Below, piece by piece: positions 58,175-64,000 of a stretch of DNA of 64,000 nt. A model generated the notes under the pieces. The model searched no databases. It had not been told where the DNA came from and saw only the letters and a list, made by a program, of their open reading frames with translations. Position 1 is the stretch's first letter. Each line of letters starts with the position of its first letter. The position numbers and the translations under genes are program-made. This DNA comes from Codonopsis lanceolata (lineage: Eukaryota > Streptophyta > Magnoliopsida > Asterales > Campanulaceae), in contig CM028377.1 in assembly GCA_013146195.2 (NCBI GenBank), forward strand, positions 68,421,501-68,485,500, written 5' to 3'.

Positions 58175-58875
58175 TGAAACAGCCACCAATGATACATCAT
58201 TTCATGAGTCATCTAGTGTAAATAGCAGCGGAATAAATAATAAACGAATCAAATAGAGTGACACCAAGCTATAATTTATGTCTACAAGTAAAACACTTGT
58301 AGACGATGCCTCATGGCAAAACTTCCACTATAATAAAAGATTGCAATTGCTTACAATATGAAAACAAATCGTTTAGAGAATGGAAATTAATGAAAACTCT
58401 TAAGTGAGAAGATGTATCTAATCTATGCTAAACACTCTTGAATACATCAGTAAATCAAAAGAACACTGAAAGTGTGGACTAAAACAATGAACAGCGAAAT
58501 TGATGAGTCTTCTGATGATGTATCATTGGGTGGCTCATTGGTTTCGTGGCATCACTTATTCGTCTAAAACTCTTTCTAAAAATTCTCTGCTTGGGTAACG
58601 AACGTCCAATGCTGATCTTTTCTTTTATAGAGCTCCTAGGAAACCTGTCCACCAATAAAGCAACTCAACAAGGCAATGTTAGGATTAGGAAAGAGTTATT
58701 AAGGAAATAAACATCTAATCCTACAAGTTAGGGATTGTCATATTAGAGTCTTTAAAGAAGGCAAGGACCAAACTTCTTAGCAATTACCTAAAAAGGCAAT
58801 AACAACACATGTCCTAAAAGTTAGGACACGGCAAGGAGGAGGAAGAAAATAGTACACGGTTATTTTACTCCAACA
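58175..58875 (-). repeat. Copia-type LTR related to the array family
   Basis: On the minus strand it begins TGTTGGAGTAAAATAACCGT right after the polypurine-like AAAGGTGGAGAT and ends GCTGTTTCA. It shares with the array LTRs the block GCATCGTCTACAAGT/ACTTGTAGAC and TTCCGCTGCTATTT in the same order. Before the LTR, TTTGACCAGAAAGGCAACAA matches the end of the array interior. It is a diverged member of the same lineage in opposite orientation. Confidence 0.6.
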
Positions 58876-59315
58876 ATCTCCACCTTTGTTGTTGCCTTTC
58901 TGGTCAAAGCAAAAATCATGAGCACCTGTGAATAAACTCCCCCTGAATATAACAATTCATAATATCCAAGAAAAAACCAAGATAAAATAAATTATCAAAA
59001 ACAACTTGAGCAAACAAAAATCCAACCAAAGCACAAACTCCCCTTTTATCCAATATCCCCCCTTTTATCTACTCCCCCTCTTTAAGCAAAAGAGGCAGCA
59101 ACATGAACATCAAACTATTCCCTCAGAGATCAGTGACTTTAATGGCAGAGTCTAAAATTGGAAAAAAAAAAAACACTGATTATTGATGAGGCAAGGTGGA
59201 TATACCGCACATTGGAGTGCGTCATTAACTCGGAGTAAGTCTTTGGACTTAGCGACCTTGATTCCATGAAAGAGGAGATGGATTCTCAAACCATAATCTT
59301 AGCCAAATTGTTAGT
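58876..59315 (-). mobile_element. 3' end of a copia-type element interior
   Basis: This is the stretch upstream (in minus orientation) of the LTR at 58175-58875. It has several AGGGGGAGT-type purine runs, seen on plus as ACTCCCCCT and CCCCCCTTTTATC. No open frame remains. The Athila LTR at 59316 abuts it, suggesting the gypsy element inserted into it. Confidence 0.5.
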
Positions 59316-60602
59316 TGATCGATGTTTTATTTAATCTTTTTCCTTGCAAGTGGACAAGACTATTATAGAATAGACTCGGAAGCAAGGGTCGAACCCACAG
59401 AGACAAGTGATCACTCGAGCGTTGCAATTATTGATAGCAAATTATTAACCTAAGGGGGTTTTTTATGTTTAATTCTACTTTAACTACTAGTTATAGATGT
59501 TTAACTAATTAGACAGTAATAACAGATATGAAGATCTTATGGTGAGTGGAAATCTAGGATTCTGGGTTTCACTTATATCTCCTTTATGTTCAATTCATAA
59601 TAATGTCATTCAATGTCTTGGGTTCGTTCACTAAAAATAGATATAGTCTGTTGAACAATTGGTTCACCTCCATCCCCGCATAAAATTCATCCATTCTATA
59701 TCCTAAGCACGAGGAACTGTAATCTAGCTTCACCTACCTAGATTTATGATCTATCTGTCACCTAGATCATGTAAGAACACGGTCCTAACTTATCACTCTC
59801 GTGCATCGATAGGTCCAATTTATTGTGTTGGTGAGCCGATTGTACGACATATGCACTTCGGTCATGCGGTTATCCGCACCTCTAAGCCTTTATTATTTGC
59901 GATTACATTCATTTGTTCAAAGAAAAATAATATAGGGGTTGATAAACAACACAATCAACAAGCATTGAATAGACATATAAATAAGAATCAAAACATAAAT
60001 TCGATACAAGTTACCTCCCACCTCTAGATTATGGATGATTTAGTTCATCATAGACAATGAACGACACATGGAGATGATCGGATACATGATTTGATCTTCA
60101 ATACTTGAAATTACAAAATCTAACTATGTTATACAATCTAAAACTACCTAAAATCTATGAAAAGAGAGCTTCCAGCCGTCCTCTCTTTTAGCTCGGCATC
60201 TAGCTTCTATATATACTCGGGAGTTGTGATTGGATCGAATGACGTGTGAAAATCGAAAAATTGCATTACGCTACCTTGCGGTCAGAGTGTTGAATACCTG
60301 CGTCGCAAGGTCTCGAGTATGGTTTGATTTCTTTGATTCTTTACTTGGCCAGTCGCTACCTTGCGGTCGCAAAGATGCAGGAGCAAGTCAAGGTGTCGAA
60401 ATCGACAATCTTCATTCTTTCTTCATTTTCCTTTTTGGCCCTTCTTGTAATTTGCACTTAAAACCAGAGTTTCGCGTATTTTCACAATAACCTGAAACTT
60501 ACAAAACTCACCAAAAACATATATTAGTACCAAAAGCCTCGTGAAATAGCATAATTTAAGTCATAGAAGTATATAAAATCGGCGTATAAAATACATCGAT
60601 CA
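59316..60602 (-). repeat. Athila-like 3' LTR, inverted relative to 22456-23702
   Basis: On the minus strand it begins TGATCGATGTATTTTATACG (60602) and ends ATCGATCA (59316), 1287 bp, with all landmarks of the LTR at 22456-23702. It is preceded by TTCAAGTTTGGGGTATT, the polypurine tract, and CGTGACGAGCAAAG, typical of the 3' end of the interior. That makes it a 3' LTR whose body runs toward the gap. The two LTRs are clearly diverged, so they come from different insertions. Confidence 0.85.
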
Positions 60603-60755
60603 AATACCCCAAACTTGAACTTTGCTCGTCACGAGTAAACAATAAACTTATAAATACAAAAGCATATAAATAACAAAAATAAAAATCTTTTTGGAGGGTG
60701 ACACTATTTACTCCTCTATAAATTTTTTTTTTTTTTAAATTTTTTTTTTTTTTTT
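60603..60755 (-). mobile_element. 3' end of Athila-like interior
   Basis: Contains the polypurine tract and AT-rich 3' non-coding sequence ending in poly-T at the gap. Poly-T runs at 60726-60755 may have caused the assembly break. Confidence 0.6.
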
Positions 60756-60855
60756 NNNNNNNNNNNNNNNNNNNNNNNNNNNNNNNNNNNNNNNNNNNNN
60801 NNNNNNNNNNNNNNNNNNNNNNNNNNNNNNNNNNNNNNNNNNNNNNNNNNNNNNN
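60756..60855. other. Scaffold gap of 100 N
   Basis: Exactly 100 unknown bases, again separating Athila-like from Tat/Ogre-like sequence. Confidence 0.99.
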
Positions 60856-63800
60856 AAAATTGTTTGTTTTCTCTTAATGTTTTTATACTTATTAACTAAT
60901 TGCTTAAATTGGTTTGGGCTTCTGCCCTATCATTTTGGACTAAGATTCTTATATTTTTATTTATTGAACTATTTTTACGCTTTGTTTTCAACCTAGCAAG
61001 CCCTTATTTCTCCTTTTATTGTTTTTTATTGTTTTTTTATTTTTTTGCTCTAACTTTTGCCTAGTGCCACCCTTTTCGGTTTTCAACCTAGCGAGCTGTA
61101 GAGAGGGAAGCACTTTGCCGATGGATTGACTTAAGCATAATACCTTTGAGCTTGTCAAGGTTGAAGGGTTGACAAGGTCCTCTCCTTCCCGGTTTTGAGG
61201 AGTATGACACCTCCCGACCGATCTCTTCGACAATATACTGGCCCCATCCACCTGAGATTTCATTTTCCTCTAGTATCAACATAACGTAGGTTTTTCAAGT
61301 ATGAGATCTCCAACCCGATGTCGCTGGCTGACCTTTGTCAACGCACGAGCTGCGCCTGATAGTGCTCTGCATGCTCTGGCTAGTAAACGCTGCTCATCGA
61401 TCGCATAATTCTTCAAATCGCTCTCGACCCGCCGATCTCTCGTTATGCTAGATTCCATCATTACTCTTAACGATGGTACCTCAACTTCAATAGGTAGCAC
61501 GCCCTCCATGCCAGATGCTGTATGTGGGTAGCCTTTAGAATGGGTGTGCGAACTGAAGCTGCCCCAGGGTTGTGGCAATTTTTCCCGGCCTCTTCCGTGT
61601 TAGCCATTTTCCTCGATGATGTTTTCTCCAAGGTTCGTCATCGTGCTTCAACAACAACACCATTTGCTTATGGTCGGGCAGTGGGAAGATTTATGCCTCA
61701 GATTTTGAATTGCCGAGTAGACAATTCACGCCCCTTCTCAAAATGCGCCGTTTGAGATTATCTTCAAAGGCACTCCGAAGATATATAATGCTGGTCCCAT
61801 GAATTTGACACCTTTCGCATTCAGATTGCAGTAGGAAGAGGCCTCCACCCACTTTGTAAAGTAGTCGATACTACTAGACGCACTCATGGCCATTGATCCT
61901 TCTGGTGAATTTGACCTATAACGCCGATTCCCCACGCCAGGGGCTGTGGGGCGGAGTTGTATAGATGCGCGGGGCACGGTCGGCAGATTTGCAAAATGTG
62001 GCACGTGTCGCAATGTTGTACCCATAACGCACCGGTTTCAAGCTGCTCCAATAGTACCCTTGCCGAATAACTTTCTTTGGATATGGCCGCTCATGGGGTC
62101 CGCAGTACCACCGTGAGTTGGTCCATGATTTGTTCCGCTGGCCTCGATCGACGCATAAAAGATCGAGGCCTTGGTAAGGTTTTATATAAGTTGCCACCGC
62201 CGAATACTCAATTGCGATGCCCACCTTCGCAGGGAGACTCTTCCTTTTTGTGTCTAGGCTGGGGGATAGATACCTTTCTCAAGGCATTTTGGATATCAAT
62301 ATACTGTGGCTCGTGATCCGTCTGTGGGTCGCATTAATTTTGAAGCGCATGCCTGCTGCGATCTTTTCCCCCGACTACAAAGCGGTCGGGACTTCGGTCT
62401 CTCTGGAATTTGACTAGATGATAGAGTGGCCACTGACGACAAATTGATTGCCTGGCGACAAGTACTGAAGGAGATAATCAAACCGAGCGGCTAGTGCCGC
62501 TAATTTGGCATGATAAAGTTGCAACCGGGATCTGGCTCCTCCATTTCCCTTCGACTTGGTTTATGATTGCTGTAGTCTCCATAGACTTAAGTCTGGAGAG
62601 CCTCTTCAAGGTCGGCAATACAAGCCAGACTCAAACTGTCAGCCTGAGCACTCAAACTCCAATCTTACGGCCGCTGAGTGAGAATCGCTGATCGACGTAG
62701 CAAGATCCCTATGCCAAAGCCTCTTTCTCGCTTGCGGCCCATTAAAAACATCTGCCACCGTGTCGTGGGTCGCGGATTTCCAAGACACCTTCGCTTGAAG
62801 CCGGGCTCGCTTGCATCTTCGTTTTAGAGGTAGATCGCTAAGTGATCTGTAATTACGCCGCTGATAGATTCGAGCGTGACATATGTTATGTCAAACTCGC
62901 TGGAGAAGGAAAACTTAGCCGCCTACTGGAAAGCGATGGCTTGCCGAAGATGTACTTTATGTGGTCCATCCTCGGATACGAGCTTAATGGATCGCCCCCG
63001 CAAATAAGTTTTTGAGCCTGAGTTGTCCGCACTAAACCAGGCAGCTTTTTCTCCAATTTAATACTTCAAATTGCTGGTAGCCTTCCTACTTATAAAGTGT
63101 ATGACATTTTCGATGTAGGAATCTTTCTTCTTTTCAAGCGAGCATGGCCCCTCACCGATGTGTCTCGCGACTTAGGTATACGAGGAGAGGTTTCATGGTT
63201 CAAAGTGGAGCTAGCACGTGGGTATCAGGAGGTAGCTTTTATTTTTTCAAGGCTAGCCGCATTCCTGACTTGGCCGCATTTTCTTTAGAGCTCAAGAGGG
63301 CCCCATGCGGGTTGTCGCTTGTCCGATGAAGCTGGCCGCATCAGAAGTCCGCCTAGAAGCCTTGACTGCTTCAGTTTTTGGTCATGCGCATCTCTATAAT
63401 AGCTTTGATATTTGTTGGCTCGATCTCGATGCCCGCGTCTGGCCACTAAGAATCCTGTGACCTGTTTTGGTGACCCCTAAATGTGTATTTAAGCAAGTTT
63501 CATTTGGTGCTTTCTTAACCTTTCGCTAACTTTCGGGCGTCCCCTGATATGTGGGCACCGTCATGCCGGGCTGAGTGTACGATCATGTCATCGACATAGA
63601 CTCGATCTCCTTATGGATCATGTCGGAAGAGAGTGGCAGCCTCTTCGATAAGCAGCTCCGACATTTTGAGCCCAAATGGCATGACAGCAATAGTCCCCAA
63701 GGAGCGGGTGAAGTCTTTTCTGGTCTTCCGCCATTTTGATTTGATTTAAAGATGCCATCGATCTAAGGATCTTATTTTGTGAGCAAGCAATGACATCTAC

Positions 63801-64000
63801 CACAATATCAATATCGGGTAGCGGAAGTCATCTGGCGATGCCTCATTGAGATCGCGAAAGTCTACGCGATCCCGACCTTCCCGCTGGGTTTCGGGAACAA
63901 CCACCATGTTTGAAATTGCAGACGTATTCAACTACCCGAATGAAGTTGACATGGAGCTCGCTTCATAATTTCTTCTTTGACTTGCAGGACCATTCTCGGG
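60856..64000 (-). pseudogene. Tat/Ogre-type pol: RT, RNase H, integrase, broken
   Basis: Minus-strand reading from the window end: FRDLNEASPDDF (near 63880), VMPFGLK (about 63670), then YVDDMIVHSA at about 63580, the RT catalytic motif. RNase H signs are weak. Integrase follows with IRQGYYWSSL (about 62060), DYFTKWVEASSY (about 61850) and FGVPLKIIS. The C terminus has PCQPFNLDKLKG near 61150. Downstream, CTCGCTAGGTTGAAAACCG and AGGCAAAAGTTAGAGC resemble Ogre 3' non-coding sequence. Frame changes are very frequent, more than the residue conservation would predict, which fits consensus errors. The element continues beyond 64000. Confidence 0.8.

Noticed and set aside
61522..62417. Plus-strand frames in the last 3 kb
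   Set aside because: Shadows of the minus-strand pol pseudogene, which carries the recognisable integrase motifs.
1..64000. tRNA, rRNA, snRNA genes or an endogenous pararetrovirus
   Set aside because: No cloverleaf-type tRNA, rRNA core or movement-protein/coat-protein signature was seen by eye; the pol fragments have LTR-retrotransposon context.

Overview
This window is nuclear DNA from a flowering plant, most likely a eudicot. The evidence is one intact multi-exon plant gene with GT-AG introns, AT-rich intergenic DNA, and a dense load of plant-type transposable elements (Athila, Tat/Ogre and copia LTR elements, L1-type LINEs, hAT, Mutator, Helitron and Stowaway elements). The species cannot be named from the sequence. 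Two runs of exactly 100 N (28602-28701 and 60756-60855) are scaffold gaps.

Layout. 1-4400: a decayed Mutator-like (MULE) element with a transposase pseudogene on + and a plant-mobile-domain pseudogene on -, framed on both sides by arrays of a 33-bp palindromic repeat. 5156-6116: a small inverted-repeat element full of GTGTCAC half-sites. 6965-19819: the only convincing host gene, an intact 11-exon TOM1/TOM3/THH1-family membrane protein (290 aa) on the minus strand. Its 9.55-kb fifth intron holds a LINE nested in a small TIR element, a Stowaway MITE, and a 4.4-kb hAT element (perfect 8-bp target duplication) that carries a galactosyltransferase gene fragment and a second LINE. 20352-21072: a hAT MITE sits just upstream of the gene's promoter. 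22456-28601: 5' LTR, gag and pol of an Athila-like gypsy element, cut by gap 1. 28702-34039: 3' half of a Tat-lineage gypsy element with an antisense extra ORF and 3' LTR. 34040-37470: two satellite-like arrays. About 37850-40188: a Helitron remnant on - with helicase motifs. 43248-43681: a Mutator-type MITE. 45292-45843: a miniature LTR element (TRIM).

46373-54570: the most striking object is a head-to-tail array of five LTRs and four internal regions of one non-coding copia-type element, flanked by near-matching 5-bp repeats. Copies are almost identical except at CAG/CTG trinucleotides, which suggests base-calling or consensus error at methylated CHG sites more than evolution. 58175-60602: a related copia LTR and an Athila 3' LTR, both on -. 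60856-64000: a Tat/Ogre-type pol pseudogene on -, separated from the Athila LTR by gap 2.

Only the THH1-like gene should be regarded as functional. The rest is a nest of insertions; where target duplications survive they give the insertion order, and the CAG/CTG signature warns that some frameshifts in the retroelements may be sequencing artefacts.
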